A DNA stretch of 64,000 bases from Hymenobacter piscis. GTDB taxonomy: Bacteria; Bacteroidota; Bacteroidia; Cytophagales; Hymenobacteraceae. Under the pieces are notes generated by a model. It did not search any database. It saw only the letters and a list, made by a program, of their open reading frames with translations, and had not been told where the DNA came from. Location of the stretch: NCBI RefSeq assembly GCF_018760735.1, contig NZ_JAHHZN010000003.1:124001-188000 (forward strand). Direction: 5' to 3'. The position numbers were made by a program, and so were the translations under genes. Shown here piece after piece: positions 1-7,917 of this stretch (positions are counted from its first letter, which is position 1; each line of letters starts with the position of its first letter).

Positions 1-58
1 GGCCCGGGCTACCAACTACCAGGCAAAGAGGAAGCAGCACTGCTCTCCCGCGCACAGA

Positions 59-95
59 AATGCCCCATCACCGGTTGCGCCGGCAGTGGGGCATT
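59..95. terminator. hairpin downstream of the L,D-transpeptidase
   Basis: Positions 59-67 (AATGCCCCA) pair with 87-95 (TGGGGCATT), with a second small hairpin (CCGG...CCGG) inside. It lies just downstream of the minus-strand L,D-transpeptidase gene. The T tract is weak, so terminator function is inferred from position. Nothing else is recognisable in bases 1-128. Confidence 0.4.
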
Positions 96-128
96 CTTGT
101 GCGAAAACAGAGGCATCGTCTCCAGGCA

Positions 129-962
129 TCAGCCCAGGCGCACTTTCAGCCCCTGGTGCTGAGCAAAGGCCAGCAGCGCCGCATCCAGTTCCAGCAGCGC
201 AGAGTGGTAGGCAATTTCCCGGGGGCCGTGCGCGAATACCACCGAACCGCCCTTGATGGTGCGAATGATAGCGCCTGCTTCGGCGGTGGGCAGCGCCGGG
301 CAGCCCTGGCTGCGGCCCAGGCGGCCGTGCTGCCGCACAAAGTCCTGGCTCACGTAACTGGCCCCGTGGACTACCACGGCGCGGCGGCGGGCATTGGTGT
401 TGTAGCCCGCGTCTACTCCGTCCAGCCGCAACGAGAGGCCGTGCTTGCCCTGGTATGTCTGGCTGGTAACGTAAAAGCCCAGACTGCTCATCTCCGAGCC
501 TTCCCGGTTGGAAAACGTGCGGGCAAATTCCTCACCGGTGTTCTTGCCGTGGGCTACCAGCGTGTGATGGAGCAGCCGGCCCTGGGCCAGATCTACCACC
601 CACAACCGCTCCCGGGTGCTGGACTGGCTGAAATCAATGATACTAATCGTCTGGCACCGGGCACTGATGGCCCCATGCCGCTGAAGGTTATAAAACCCGA
701 TCAGGGCCTCGCGATACACCTGCACGGACAGATTGGCCGCCGCGAGGTTAGCCTGGGCGTAGGTCTGGGCCACATGCTGCTCGAAGGCGGCCATGTAGGC
801 AGCCCGCTCGGCTCCGCTCAGTCGCGACGGATTGCCAGATGCCGCCCGGGATACGGGGTCGAGTGCGGGCAGCAGCTCACGGGCGGGAGTAGCGGCGGCT
901 GGAAGCAGGTAGGAAAAACACGTTAGAAAGAAACCGGCAGTAACCGTCGGTAGGTTTGTCAT
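129..962 (-). CDS. murein L,D-transpeptidase catalytic domain family protein
   Basis: Predicted exported cell-wall enzyme of the YkuD-like 'murein L,D-transpeptidase catalytic domain' family, which forms or remodels peptidoglycan cross-links through a catalytic cysteine. The start chosen is the ATG at 962 because it is followed directly by a signal peptide (hydrophobic stretch about residues 8-24 ending near AAA) and because a TACCTTCA promoter-like box at 996-1003 would exclude the GTG at 1019. The C-terminal half shows the family motif: HGASYV, then GRSQGCPAL with the putative nucleophile Cys in 'SQGCPAL'. Length 277 aa. It is followed by a plus-strand lipoprotein gene in divergent orientation. 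Family assignment is firm; which peptide cross-link it makes is unknown. Confidence 0.85.
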   Translation of the reverse strand: MTNLPTVTAGFFLTCFSYLLPAAATPARELLPALDPVSRAASGNPSRLSGAERAAYMAAFEQHVAQTYAQANLAAANLSVQVYREALIGFYNLQRHGAISARCQTISIIDFSQSSTRERLWVVDLAQGRLLHHTLVAHGKNTGEEFARTFSNREGSEMSSLGFYVTSQTYQGKHGLSLRLDGVDAGYNTNARRRAVVVHGASYVSQDFVRQHGRLGRSQGCPALPTAEAGAIIRTIKGGSVVFAHGPREIAYHSALLELDAALLAFAQHQGLKVRLG

Positions 963-1084
963 CAGCTGAAATAGAGTAGTCGGAGCAAATGAATTTGAAG
1001 GTACCTTGCACAACCGCACCGTGTGAGGCCAGCCAAAAATAGTACTTTTTCGTCAACAACCCCGCCTCCCTTAATGACTTACCC

Positions 1085-1486
1085 ATGAAAATTGTTCCCG
1101 TTTTTGCGTTGCGCATCACCCTGCTTGCAGCCGGAATCTTGTTTGCCGGTTGCGGTCATGACCTGCCGGAGCTACCGGATTTCGATGCCGCCGCCTGGCG
1201 CGCCGACCCCTACGGCTGCCAGAACAAGCGCGCGGCCCTGCTGTCCACGCTAGCCAAATACCGCAGTGACCTGTTTGGAGCCCGTATCAACGATATTACC
1301 AACGTTCTGGGCCACCCCGACGAAGAAGAACTGGGCGAGCAGAGCGACAAAGTCTACATCTACTACGTCACGCCGGGCCTGCAGTGCCAACCCGGGCATC
1401 CGCGCGCCGCCCGCAACCGGGTTATGCTGCGTAGTGGCGCTACCGGCACGGTAACGGAAGTTATTCTACCGGTTCTTCAGAAATAG
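1085..1486 (+). CDS. small lipoprotein, function unknown
   Basis: A 133-aa protein with a lipoprotein signal: Lys-Ile start, hydrophobic segment about residues 7-21, and lipobox FAGC (Cys about 22-23). The mature part is short and contains two further cysteines (YGCQNK, GLQCQPG) and a sequence resembling the SmpA/BamE type fold in its 'INDITNVLGHPDEE' stretch: a small protein with a 'lG.Pd' turn followed by a 'Y.Y....' strand. That resemblance is by eye only. Divergent from the L,D-transpeptidase and convergent with the next gene, sharing the bidirectional hairpin at 1586-1623. Probably anchored in the outer or inner membrane; no specific role can be given. Confidence 0.7.
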   Translation: MKIVPVFALRITLLAAGILFAGCGHDLPELPDFDAAAWRADPYGCQNKRAALLSTLAKYRSDLFGARINDITNVLGHPDEEELGEQSDKVYIYYVTPGLQCQPGHPRAARNRVMLRSGATGTVTEVILPVLQK

Positions 1487-1585
1487 GAAAATATAATTAT
1501 AAAAATATCAAACTCATTTATTTAAAGCCTCTTCGCTTGCAGCCGGCCGAATTACCTTACTGGATGCACGCCGCAACACCGATAC

Positions 1586-1623
1586 AAAAAGCGCCGCCTC
1601 CTGACCGGAAGCGGCGCTTTTTT
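1586..1623. terminator. bidirectional rho-independent terminator
   Basis: AAAAAGCGCCGC and GCGGCGCTTTTTT form a GC-rich stem with A/T tracts on both sides, between the convergent lipoprotein gene (ends 1486) and the small secreted protein gene (minus strand, ends 1653). Confidence 0.85.
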
Positions 1624-1652
1624 GACAGCCCGAGGAGAAAAATGCAATAAAC

Positions 1653-2054
1653 CTAGCCCAATCCTCCTTCGCTGGCCGGAGGCACCGGCACCGTTTCATG
1701 GTGCTGATCATTACGAAACAGACTTAGCTGGGAGGGCGTCAGAATCCGGCCGCATTCCGCTTCGTACTGGGCCTGCAATTCAGCCAGCTTGGCGTCCCGC
1801 TCCAGCGTATTTTCCTGGAACTGCCAGGTAATTTCCTCGGTGCGGGCCAGCTTGATCTTATTTACGTCGCGCAGCTTAATGTACTGGGCTTCGTTGAGAC
1901 GAAGCTGCCGGCTCATCTGCCGGGTCAGATCCTCTACACGGGCTGCTGATGGATCAGTATTGCCGGGCCGCTCCGCATTACGGTCTTTCATCTGGGCCTG
2001 CGCTGCGGTGCTCAGACCCACCAGGAGGGTGAGTAAAAAGAAAAAGGCTTTCAT
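1653..2054 (-). CDS. small secreted protein, paralogue family A (CpxP/Spy-like layout)
   Basis: The start at 2054 gives MKAFFF followed by a 14-residue hydrophobic core and an AQAQ cleavage site; upstream codons up to 2132 are probably leader, since a TATATTTG promoter box lies at 2153-2160. Mature region about 110 aa, helical, charged: 'LTRQMSRQLRLNEAQYIKLR', then 'L.ELQAQYEAE...LTPSQLSLF'. The same layout is found in two other genes of this window (17218-17580 and 17762-18130), so these are paralogues. The pattern of repeated 'L.L.E.QY.K.R..N' and 'L.P.Q...F' resembles small periplasmic helical proteins of the Spy/CpxP/DUF4890 type, a resemblance by eye. Periplasmic location is likely; function unknown. 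Confidence 0.75.
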   Translation of the reverse strand: MKAFFFLLTLLVGLSTAAQAQMKDRNAERPGNTDPSAARVEDLTRQMSRQLRLNEAQYIKLRDVNKIKLARTEEITWQFQENTLERDAKLAELQAQYEAECGRILTPSQLSLFRNDQHHETVPVPPASEGGLG

Positions 2055-2152
2055 AAAACGGTGGTGGAAAGCGTACAGCTTATTGAACGGTGTGTTAGGC
2101 CTGAAACTTCTCCGGCCAGATAAAAATTCCATCTTCCGGCATTTATTACATA

Positions 2153-2183
2153 CAAATATATATAATTAAAGTTACATTGTAAA
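2153..2183 (-). promoter_or_regulatory. Bacteroidota-type promoter for 1653-2054
   Basis: On the minus strand TTTA (2180-2183), a 19-nt spacer, and TATATTTG (2153-2160) match the -33/-7 pattern TTTG-N19-TAnnTTTG. The surrounding 2055-2261 segment is AT-rich and holds no gene. Confidence 0.6.
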
Positions 2184-2261
2184 ATAAATTTCACTTATTA
2201 GTTAAAACATATATTGTAATAGTTATTGTTTTTCGCACTTCGTTCATCCTTATTAATCAAC

Positions 2262-2295
2262 AAAAAAAGGCTGGCCCATGGGGCCAGCCTTTACC
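2262..2295 (-). terminator. terminator of the DUF4199 gene
   Basis: AAAGGCTGGCCC / GGGCCAGCCTTT hairpin; on the minus strand the 3' side runs into a T tract. Directly followed by four TTAG units (2298-2313) before the stop codon of the gene at 2318. Confidence 0.8.
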
Positions 2296-2317
2296 ACTTA
2301 GTTAGTTAGTTAGTGCG

Positions 2318-2791
2318 TTACTCCAAGCCCGTCATAGGCTTGTGGTCAGGACTCTTGTAATATTGCATGGCAATGAGGGAAATAATCATGCCCGACATGG
2401 CGCCCTGCAGGATAATGGCCAGAAAGGCAATGGTCACCGACAGATCGAATCCGAACAGATCCTGAGCCCGGATATCGTTCATAATGGCCCGGTTGAGCAC
2501 CCCGGCGTAAAAGATAAAAAAGAAGGCAAAGGCCACGGACGCCACGAGGGCCGTAATGATACCCGTGCCGAAGCCGTGCAGGTAAGGCATCCGGCCGTGC
2601 CGGTAGCGCTTGTACTGCACAATGGCCATGCAGATACCGATGGCCAGAATCAGTCCGTTCAGAAAGCTCAGCTCAATGTGCTCGGCCAACCCAAACAAGG
2701 ACGCCACTACGAAATAAAGCATCATGCCGATAGCCGTCAGTAAGCCGTACCGGACGCCGTTGGATTCGGGAGTGAGATGGGAATCTGCCAT
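2318..2791 (-). CDS. DUF4199 domain-containing membrane protein
   Basis: A 157-aa integral membrane protein with four predicted membrane segments (about residues 14-34, 41-60, 74-98 and 115-142), a basic cytoplasmic loop (QYKRYRHGR) and short polar ends. Length, topology and the 'GF..G....' to 'M.II..I' tail fit DUF4199, a family common in Bacteroidota whose function is not known. ATG at 2791. It is divergent from the ABC-F gene; the 300-nt gap between (2792-3091) holds the promoter box of that gene and no ORF I would call. Confidence 0.8.
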   Translation of the reverse strand: MADSHLTPESNGVRYGLLTAIGMMLYFVVASLFGLAEHIELSFLNGLILAIGICMAIVQYKRYRHGRMPYLHGFGTGIITALVASVAFAFFFIFYAGVLNRAIMNDIRAQDLFGFDLSVTIAFLAIILQGAMSGMIISLIAMQYYKSPDHKPMTGLE

Positions 2792-3018
2792 GGGAAGAAC
2801 GGGTTGAGGGTGAAAAGATGAGTTTCAGGCGGGCGGCGCAGGGCATCGGAACTTACCGACCGGGCCGGCTTGTTCGCCCTACCGGCTATTAACCCAACGG
2901 GGCCGGCCCGCCTTTCTCTATACCATGCTCAGGACAAGGTTGTTGTAAATCAGCGCCATTTTTTTCCTGACTCCGCTGCCGTTGCCGCCTGGGGGCAGGG
3001 CGGGCGGGGCATTTTCCG

Positions 3019-3026
3019 TACTTTTG
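3019..3026 (+). promoter_or_regulatory. -7 box upstream of ABC-F gene
   Basis: TACTTTTG matches the Bacteroidota -7 consensus TAnnTTTG; no clear -33 box. If used, transcription starts near 3033, which rules out start codons upstream of 3092. Confidence 0.5.
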
Positions 3027-3091
3027 TGCGCCGGCCAGCCGCCTTCGGGGCTTCAGGGCCGGTTTTCCGCGTTTTTCCGCATTTTTTCTAT

Positions 3092-4714
3092 ATGATCAGC
3101 ACCTCCAACGTAAGCCTGCGCTACGGCAAGCGCATCCTCTTCGAAGACGTAACCATCAAATTCATGCCCGGCAACGTGTATGGCCTGATCGGGGCCAATG
3201 GGGCCGGAAAATCCACCTTCCTCAAAATTCTGTCGGGTGAGATTGAGCCCAACACCGGCTCGGTGGACATGCCCAAGGGCTCCCGCCTCTCGGTGCTCAA
3301 GCAGGACCAGTTCGCGGCCGATGCCTACCCGGTGCTCCAGACCGTGATTATGGGCCACACCCGGCTCTGGAAGGTGATGGAAGAAAAGGACGCGCTCTAC
3401 GCCAAGGCCGATTTCTCGGACGCCGACGGGGAGCGGGCCGCCGAGCTGGAAGGCGAATTTGCCGACCTTGAGGGCTGGAACGCCGAATATGAAGCGGCCG
3501 AGCTGCTCTCCGGCCTCGGCATCGCGGAAGACAAGCACCAAACCCTGATGGGCGACCTGGGTACTTCCGATAAGGTGCGGGTGCTGCTGGCCCAGGCCCT
3601 GTTCGGTAACCCCGACGTGCTGTTGCTCGATGAACCCACCAACGGCCTCGATGCCGAAACCGTGCTCTGGCTGGAAAACTTCCTCGACTCGTTCCAGAAC
3701 ACCGTGATAGTGGTCAGCCACGACCGCCACTTCCTCGATGCGGTGTGTAACTACATGGCCGACCTCGACTTCTCGAAGATTACCATGTACCCCGGCAACT
3801 ACTCGTTCTGGTACGAGAGCAGCCAGCTGGCTTTGCGCCAGCGCCAGGATATCAACAAGAAAACCGAGGACAAGCGCAAGGAGCTGGAGGAGTTTGTGCG
3901 CCGCTTCTCGGCCAACGCCTCCAAGAGCAAGCAGGCTACTTCGCGCCAGAAGCTGCTCCAGAAACTCACCCTGGAAGAAATCAAGCCCAGTTCGCGCAAG
4001 TACCCCTACATTGCCTTCAAGCCCGAGCGTGAGGCCGGCAACCAGTTGCTGACGGTGGAGAACCTGAGCGCCAAAGTTGATGGCCAGACCATTTTCCGCA
4101 ACGTGTCGTTCATGCTCGACAAGGGCGACAAGGTAGCCGTGGTCAGCCGCGACGACCGGGCCGCCTCCCTCCTCTTCGATATCCTGTTCGAGCAGACCAA
4201 GGCTGCCACCGGCGACTTCAAGTGGGGCACCACCATCACGCCCAGCTACTTCCCCAAGGAAAACACCGAGTTCTTCGATACCGACCTGAACCTGGTGGAC
4301 TGGCTGCGCCAGTACAGCACGGAGAAGGACGAGTCCTTTATCCGGGGCTTCCTGGGCCGGATGCTCTTCTCGGGCGAGGAGTCGCAGAAGAAGTCGAACG
4401 TGCTGAGCGGGGGCGAGAAAGTGCGCTGCATGCTCAGCAAGATGATGATGGAGGGCGGCAACGTGCTCACGCTCGATGACCCCACCAACCACCTGGACCT
4501 GGAGAGCATTACGGCCCTCAACAACTCGTTGCAGGAGTTCAACGGTACGCTGCTGTTCGCCTCCCACGACCTGCAGGTGATTGAGACGGTAGCCAACCGC
4601 ATCATTGAGCTGACGCCGGAGGGAATTATTGACCGCCGGATGACGTACGAGGAATACCTGGCCGACGAAAACATCAAGGCTCAGCGCCGCAAGATGTACC
4701 AATTGGTATCATAA
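3092..4714 (+). CDS. ABC-F family ATP-binding protein (YbiT-like)
   Basis: A 540-aa soluble protein with two ABC ATPase domains and no membrane segments, as in ABC-F ribosome-associated factors. Domain 1 has an intact Walker A (GANGAGKST, 34-42) and Walker B (LLLDEP, about 177) but a degenerate signature (LGTSDK, about 156) instead of LSGGQ. A charged linker (about 225-290) follows. Domain 2 lacks a P-loop: the place is taken by VVSRDDRAAS (about 350), while LSGGEK (438) and the Walker B region LTLDDPTNHLD are present. So only the site built from Walker A-1 and signature-2 looks functional, as known for the YbiT branch. The start at 3092 rather than 2870 follows from the promoter box at 3019 and the family N-terminus (MISTSNVSLRYG). 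Confidence 0.9.
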   Translation: MISTSNVSLRYGKRILFEDVTIKFMPGNVYGLIGANGAGKSTFLKILSGEIEPNTGSVDMPKGSRLSVLKQDQFAADAYPVLQTVIMGHTRLWKVMEEKDALYAKADFSDADGERAAELEGEFADLEGWNAEYEAAELLSGLGIAEDKHQTLMGDLGTSDKVRVLLAQALFGNPDVLLLDEPTNGLDAETVLWLENFLDSFQNTVIVVSHDRHFLDAVCNYMADLDFSKITMYPGNYSFWYESSQLALRQRQDINKKTEDKRKELEEFVRRFSANASKSKQATSRQKLLQKLTLEEIKPSSRKYPYIAFKPEREAGNQLLTVENLSAKVDGQTIFRNVSFMLDKGDKVAVVSRDDRAASLLFDILFEQTKAATGDFKWGTTITPSYFPKENTEFFDTDLNLVDWLRQYSTEKDESFIRGFLGRMLFSGEESQKKSNVLSGGEKVRCMLSKMMMEGGNVLTLDDPTNHLDLESITALNNSLQEFNGTLLFASHDLQVIETVANRIIELTPEGIIDRRMTYEEYLADENIKAQRRKMYQLVS

Positions 4715-4733
4715 CCACGTTCTAGCAAGCATT

Positions 4734-5522
4734 ATGAAACGACTCCTGTTCCTGATGCTGATTGGTGGGGCCAGCCTGGTTGGGCTGGCCCCTACCGTTT
4801 CAGCCCAAACCACCGATACTACCCGCACCAGCAAGCCCCAGCTGAACACGGCCCCGCCCGGCGGTGCCCCCGCTCCCCGGCAGCCGGCCCCCGTGTACCA
4901 GCCCGCCACGCCGGCTCCCGCTACGCCGGCTCCGGCCAGCACGCCCGACCCCAACGTGCCGGCTTCCCGCGCGCCCTACGACCCCAGCCGCCCCTCCGGC
5001 CTGGATTTGCCCCAGCGCCCGGGGGTGGCGGCACCAGCGCCGCCCCTGCGCAAGTATTTCCTCTACACTAATTTTGGCTTGGGCTTCAACGGCTTCAGCG
5101 GCTACAACCAGTTCAGCGCCAGTCTGGCCCCGGCCATCGGCTACCGTTTCTCGGAGCGCTTCGCGGCGGGTCCGGGCATCTCGTACGCCTATAACAGTTA
5201 CACCTTCGGGCGCGGTGGCCCAACCATCAAAACCAATAGCCTGGGCTTTAAAGGCTTTGGGCAGTTCATCGTATACAAGGAGTTCTTTCTGCACGCCGAG
5301 TATGAGGTAACCAAGGCTGAAGTACTGGGCTACGACCAGTCCGGCAACCTCGGTATTTTCAAGCGTACGGTGCGTACGCCTTTGGCTGGCGCGGGCTACC
5401 GCACCCGCTTCAGCGACCGGGCCGCCGCCGACATTGTGGTACTCTACAACTTCAACGATGGGTTCGATGACATTTACGGGCAGCCGGTCATCCGTTTCAG
5501 CTTTCTGTTTGACCTGAAATAA
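4734..5522 (+). CDS. outer-membrane beta-barrel protein with Pro/Ala-rich N-terminus
   Basis: 262 aa. A clear signal peptide (about 1-24, ending VSAQ) is followed by a low-complexity Pro/Ala/Thr-rich segment (about 25-95) and then a C-terminal region of alternating aromatic and polar strands (YFLYTNFGLGFNGFSGYN... to ...RFSFLFDLK), ending with an aromatic-rich final strand. This fits a small porin-like eight-stranded 'outer membrane beta-barrel' protein of Bacteroidota. It starts 19 nt after the ABC-F stop and may be read through from it; it ends at the strong terminator at 5541. Partner or substrate unknown. The Pro-rich segment could span the periplasm or peptidoglycan, which is inference. 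Confidence 0.75.
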   Translation: MKRLLFLMLIGGASLVGLAPTVSAQTTDTTRTSKPQLNTAPPGGAPAPRQPAPVYQPATPAPATPAPASTPDPNVPASRAPYDPSRPSGLDLPQRPGVAAPAPPLRKYFLYTNFGLGFNGFSGYNQFSASLAPAIGYRFSERFAAGPGISYAYNSYTFGRGGPTIKTNSLGFKGFGQFIVYKEFFLHAEYEVTKAEVLGYDQSGNLGIFKRTVRTPLAGAGYRTRFSDRAAADIVVLYNFNDGFDDIYGQPVIRFSFLFDLK

Positions 5523-5540
5523 GCCATTGAATTTTGGTTA

Positions 5541-5586
5541 AACACAAAAACTCCCACTCAGTAGCTGAGCGGGAGTTTTTGTGTTT
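5541..5586. terminator. terminator after the beta-barrel gene
   Basis: ACACAAAAACTCCC...GGGAGTTTTTGTGT stem with A and T tracts on both sides; works in both directions between the plus-strand barrel gene and the minus-strand lmo0937-type gene. Confidence 0.85.
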
Positions 5587-5635
5587 TTCAGACTGCATCT
5601 TCAGCCAGCTAGCCAGCTGAAGAAAAAGCCGGCAG

Positions 5636-5806
5636 TTAAACTACCCGGCCGCCGCGAATAACGCGCAGCAGGATGGCAATGATGGCAATTACGAGCAGGA
5701 TGTGGATCAGACTGTTACCAGCAATACCAGCGCCGAGTACGCCGAAGAAGCCCAGGGCCCAGATGATGATCAGAATTACCGCGATGATGTACAACAGATT
5801 ACCCAT
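5636..5806 (-). CDS. lmo0937 family small membrane protein
   Basis: A 56-aa protein almost entirely made of two hydrophobic helices (about residues 3-25 and 32-47) with a basic end (RVIRGGRVV). The start ATG at 5806 gives MGNLLYIIAVILIIIWALGF, the characteristic N-terminus of the lmo0937/DUF5670 family; the longer frame to 5923 adds polar residues not seen in the family. Function is unknown; members are often stress-inducible in other bacteria. The gap 5807-6151 (345 nt) carries the promoter of this gene, GC-rich palindromic bits around 5968-6000, and the promoter and 5' hairpin of the next gene. Confidence 0.8.
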   Translation of the reverse strand: MGNLLYIIAVILIIIWALGFFGVLGAGIAGNSLIHILLVIAIIAILLRVIRGGRVV

Positions 5807-6056
5807 GATGGAAAGGAGGAGAGAGTTGAAAAAATGAGAAAGGGGGAAAGAGAAAAGGGAGTTTTCCGGCCGATGGAGGGTGATTTGGCGGCCGGAAACC
5901 ATTCTGGGGGTTTGTACGCGCACTTTCCGGCAAAAGGTTTAAATTCTATTCAAGTATTTTTTTTCGGCCGGCCGCAATAGGCCCCTAAGGGCCGGAAACG
6001 TGCCTTTGTCCCGGGAAAAAAACAACGGCAACCGCTCACTCCTCCACGGCCGGGCA

Positions 6057-6087
6057 TTGGGTCAGCCGGCGTTTCGGGTTAGCTTTG
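6057..6087 (+). promoter_or_regulatory. promoter of 3-hydroxyacyl-CoA dehydrogenase gene
   Basis: TTG (6057-6059), 20-nt spacer, TAGCTTTG (6080-6087), a full match to the Bacteroidota -7 consensus. Predicted transcription start about 6093. Confidence 0.7.
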
Positions 6088-6092
6088 CGGCG

Positions 6093-6119
6093 GCGCGGCC
6101 GACTAAAGGTCGGCCGCGC
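6093..6119 (+). promoter_or_regulatory. perfect 5'-terminal stem-loop in the leader
   Basis: GCGCGGCCGAC (6093-6103) pairs perfectly with GTCGGCCGCGC (6109-6119), loop of five. By the predicted start site the mRNA begins at or within one base of the stem. Confidence 0.55.
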
Positions 6120-6151
6120 ATTCCTTCTTCCCACCCCTTTCCCCCACCCTT

Positions 6152-7045
6152 ATGAACGTTGCCGTTATTGGCTCGGGCACCATGGGCAATGGCATTGCGC
6201 ACGTGTTCGCGCAGCATGGCTTTGCCGTTGCCCTCATCGATATCAACCAGGCGGCCCTCGACAAGGGCATGGCCACCATCGGCAAAAACCTGGACCGCCA
6301 GGTAAGCAAGGGCAGCCTCGCCGAAGCCGACAAAACTGCCACCCTCAGTCGCCTGACTACCTATACCAGCCTCTCGGAAGGCGTACTCAACGCCGACCTG
6401 GTGGTGGAAGCCGCCACTGAAAATGTGGAGCTCAAGCTCAACATCTTCCGTGAAATCGACCAGTATGCCCCCGAGGCGGCCATTCTGGCCACTAACACGT
6501 CGTCCATTTCCATTACCCGCATTGCGGCCGTTACCAAGCGGCCAGCCCAGGTAATCGGGATGCACTTCATGAATCCGGTACCGGTGATGAAGCTGGTGGA
6601 AGTGATTCGGGGCTACGCCACGTCGGATGAGGTAACCAAACAGGTAATGGACCTCTCGCGGCAGCTGGGCAAGACGCCTACCGAGGTCAACGACTTCCCC
6701 GGCTTCGTGGCCAACCGCATTCTGATGCCCATGATCAACGAGGCCATCATTACCCTGCACGAGGGCGTGGCCGGCGTGGAGGAAATCGATACGGTGATGA
6801 AGCTGGGTATGGCCCACCCCATGGGCCCGCTGCAACTGGCCGATTTTATCGGCCTTGATGTGTGCCTGGCTATTCTGCGGGTGCTGCACGACGGCCTGGG
6901 CAACCCCAAGTACGCCCCCTGCCCCCTGCTGGTGAACATGGTAACGGCCGGCCGCCTGGGCGTGAAATCGGGCGAGGGCTTCTACTCCTGGACCCACGGT
7001 ACCAAGGACCTGGTGCTGGCCGACCGTTTCCAGAAACGCGGATAA
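6152..7045 (+). CDS. hbd: 3-hydroxyacyl-CoA (3-hydroxybutyryl-CoA) dehydrogenase
   Basis: 297 aa, usual length for the family. It oxidises (S)-3-hydroxyacyl-CoA to 3-oxoacyl-CoA with NAD(P), or the reverse. The N-terminal Rossmann domain starts at residue 2 with VAVIGSGTMGNGIA, followed by the acidic residue of the NAD-binding second strand (ALIDIN). The catalytic His is in GMHFMNP, after the conserved ATNTSS, and the C-terminal helical domain has DFPGFVANRILMP and 'GPLQLADFIGLD'. Transcribed alone from the promoter at 6057 with a short structured leader. Whether it serves butyrate-type or phenylacetate-type metabolism (Hbd versus PaaH) cannot be told; I use hbd as the generic name. Confidence 0.9.
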   Translation: MNVAVIGSGTMGNGIAHVFAQHGFAVALIDINQAALDKGMATIGKNLDRQVSKGSLAEADKTATLSRLTTYTSLSEGVLNADLVVEAATENVELKLNIFREIDQYAPEAAILATNTSSISITRIAAVTKRPAQVIGMHFMNPVPVMKLVEVIRGYATSDEVTKQVMDLSRQLGKTPTEVNDFPGFVANRILMPMINEAIITLHEGVAGVEEIDTVMKLGMAHPMGPLQLADFIGLDVCLAILRVLHDGLGNPKYAPCPLLVNMVTAGRLGVKSGEGFYSWTHGTKDLVLADRFQKRG

Positions 7046-7052
7046 TGCCGTG

Positions 7053-7205
7053 AATGGGATGATGCTGATTCGTTTAACATGCTGCTGATCAGAAATCCGC
7101 GCCGTTGCTGTAAAGGCCTCAAGCGGCTCATGCGCCGCGATTTGAACAGCTTTCCTGCTTCGCGCGTTATACTGTCGGCATTGAGCAAATCAGCGTCATC
7201 CCATC
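7053..7205. repeat. imperfect inverted repeat between hbd and msrA
   Basis: AATGGGATGATGCTGATT (7053-7070) and AATCAGCGTCATCCCATC (7188-7205) are complementary at 16 of 18 positions, with about 117 nt between them that also contain short palindromes. It fills most of the hbd-msrA gap. Confidence 0.5.
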
Positions 7206-7226
7206 ATCAGCAACATCTGTGATTTA

Positions 7227-7763
7227 ATGGAACAAGCAACTTTTGGCGGCGGGTGCTTTTGGTGCACCGAAGCCGTATTTCAGAGTCTGAAGGGCGTGGA
7301 GAAAGTCGTGTCGGGTTACACCGGCGGGCGCATTGCCAACCCTACGTATAAGGAAGTATGCAGCGGCCTGACGGGCCATAACGAGGTTATTCAGGTAACC
7401 TTTGATCCGGCCGTGATCAGCTACGAGGAGCTGCTGGAGGTGTTCTGGAAAACCCACGACCCTACTACCCTCAACCGCCAGGGCAACGATACGGGCACGC
7501 AGTACCGCTCGGGCGTGTACACGCATAATGAGGAGCAGCACCGCCTGGCCACGGCCTACAAGCAGCACCTGACGGAGGCCAACGCCTTCGACGGTCCCAT
7601 CACCACGGAAATTCTGCCCCTGCCGGTGTTTTATCCCGCCGAGGCCTACCACCAGAACTACTACAACCTGAACGGCTCCCAGCCTTACTGCCAGTTCGTG
7701 GTAAAGAGTAAAGTGGACAAGGTGAAGGCCGTATTCGGCGACAAGCTGAAGGCGACGGTTTAA
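7227..7763 (+). CDS. msrA: peptide-methionine (S)-S-oxide reductase
   Basis: 178 aa with the MsrA signature at the very N-terminus: FGGGCFWC, catalytic Cys10 in GCFWC. It repairs S-epimers of methionine sulfoxide in proteins and free methionine, using thioredoxin. Other conserved blocks: 'GYTGG', 'EVIQVTFDP', '[23 protein letters not shown]' and 'YHQNYY'. No signal peptide, so cytoplasmic. The ATG at 7227 is the only sensible start. Single gene, ending at a REP-like palindrome (7783-7895) shared with a convergent gene. No MsrB domain is fused. Confidence 0.95.
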   Translation: MEQATFGGGCFWCTEAVFQSLKGVEKVVSGYTGGRIANPTYKEVCSGLTGHNEVIQVTFDPAVISYEELLEVFWKTHDPTTLNRQGNDTGTQYRSGVYTHNEEQHRLATAYKQHLTEANAFDGPITTEILPLPVFYPAEAYHQNYYNLNGSQPYCQFVVKSKVDKVKAVFGDKLKATV

Positions 7764-7782
7764 CGCCCATTGAAAGGGTAAT

Positions 7783-7895
7783 AAAGAACTGTCATCCTGA
7801 GCGGAGCGAAGGATCTTATCACGCAAAAACGACCGTATTAACGACTCGTTCTATCGTGGCAAGATCCTTCGTTTCGCTCAGGATGACAGTTCTTT
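7783..7895. repeat. palindromic repeat, family TGTCATCCTGAGC (copy 1)
   Basis: 35-nt arms, AAAGAACTGTCATCCTGAGC... and its complement ending ...ACAGTTCTTT, about 43 nt apart, between convergent msrA and the gene at 7918. The right arm carries two changes (GTTTCGC for GCTCCGC). Same arm sequence at 59707-59807 and 63255-63356. Confidence 0.85.
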
Positions 7896-7917
7896 TTTAA
7901 CCCTACAGCAAGCCATG

